From positions 1 through 6,307 of the forward strand of contig CAIODK010000075.1 of NCBI GenBank assembly GCA_903856995.1: 6,307 bases of DNA, in the 5' to 3' direction. The notes beneath the pieces were generated by a model that did not search any database, had not been told where the DNA came from, and saw only the letters and a list, made by a program, of their open reading frames with translations. Position 1 is the first letter of the stretch. The number at the start of each line of letters is the position of its first letter. Position numbers and translations under genes: made by a program. Source of the stretch: an uncultured Burkholderiales bacterium. GTDB lineage: Bacteria; Pseudomonadota; Gammaproteobacteria; Burkholderiales; Burkholderiaceae_C. Below are positions 6,080 through 6,307 of this stretch, in pieces.

Positions 6080-6307
6080 TTTTAGAACGAGTGAGGCTTG
6101 CGTCCACTGGCGCAACGCATCACCAAAAGATGTCGAGCATGGGGCAAGCCCTAGAATCTCTGCCGCTTGGTTCAATGCTTGCAACGGATTGCTCAGGTCT
6201 AAAGCCTCAGCCCCATTTTGTTTACTCAGCTTTTCCCCGTTCTCACCCAAAACTAGGGGCGTGTGCATGTAGCGCGGCGTGGAAAAACCCAACGCATGTT
6301 GCAGCAA
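6068..6307 (-). CDS. gluQ: Glutamyl-Q tRNA(Asp) synthetase, C-terminal 79 residues (5' end outside window)
   Basis: GluQRS (YadB) activates glutamate without tRNA and attaches it to the queuosine base at position 34 of tRNA(Asp). It is a shortened paralogue of glutamyl-tRNA synthetase lacking the anticodon-binding domain. Seen here are FSTPRYMHTPLVLGENGEKL and the class I signature in its GluQRS form, KLSKQN (bases 6232-6215), followed by only about 48 more residues to the TAA at 6070-6068. A true GluRS would continue for well over 150 residues after a KMSKR-type motif, so the short tail and the QN after KLSK both favour GluQRS. The frame is open to the window edge; the first codon here is an internal TTG (Leu). 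The last few codons overlap the 3' end of the convergent nuclease remnant. Confidence 0.92.
   Translation of the reverse strand: MLQHALGFSTPRYMHTPLVLGENGEKLSKQNGAEALDLSNPLQALNQAAEILGLAPCSTSFGDALRQWTQASLVLKLGS

Overview
The window looks like ordinary chromosomal sequence from a betaproteobacterium, most likely order Burkholderiales and family Comamonadaceae (Limnohabitans/Rhodoferax-like). This placement is an inference from codon choice, moderately high G+C, the protein sequences and the compact gene packing; no 16S or other marker is present. I see no rRNA, tRNA, CRISPR array, intact transposon or phage gene.

Layout, left to right. (1) Positions 2-2143, + strand: the 3' four-fifths of alaS (alanyl-tRNA synthetase), whose N-terminus lies outside the window. 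(2) 2143-2697, +: a TlpA/ResA-type exported thioredoxin-like protein whose ATG overlaps the alaS stop (TGATG). A good intrinsic terminator hairpin for alaS lies inside the signal-peptide codons of this gene. (3) 2793-3926, +: an exported, Tat-like transglutaminase-fold protein with a visible Cys-His-Asp triad. (4) 3916-4806, -: an RluA-family pseudouridine synthase, convergent with and overlapping the previous gene by 11 bp. (5) 4810-5538, -: trmB, tRNA m7G46 methyltransferase, upstream of the pseudouridine synthase in the same two-gene operon. (6) 5539-5683: a short A+T-richer divergent spacer with a possible trmB promoter and two interleaved 8-bp inverted repeats. (7) 5684-6079, +: a decayed YhcG/DUF1016 PDDEXK nuclease gene that has lost at least two, probably three, internal blocks. 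(8) 6068-6307, -: the 3' end of gluQ (glutamyl-Q tRNA(Asp) synthetase), convergent with the pseudogene.

Four of the seven genes act on tRNA or rRNA: AlaRS, TrmB, GluQRS and the RluA-type enzyme. The two exported proteins form a separate pair: a periplasmic thiol-redox protein followed by a protein whose putative active site is a cysteine.

No new multi-gene system is visible. The most notable items are the terminator embedded in a coding signal peptide (2167-2196) and the multiply deleted YhcG-type nuclease (5684-6079), which suggests that an accessory or defence-type gene once sat between gluQ and trmB.
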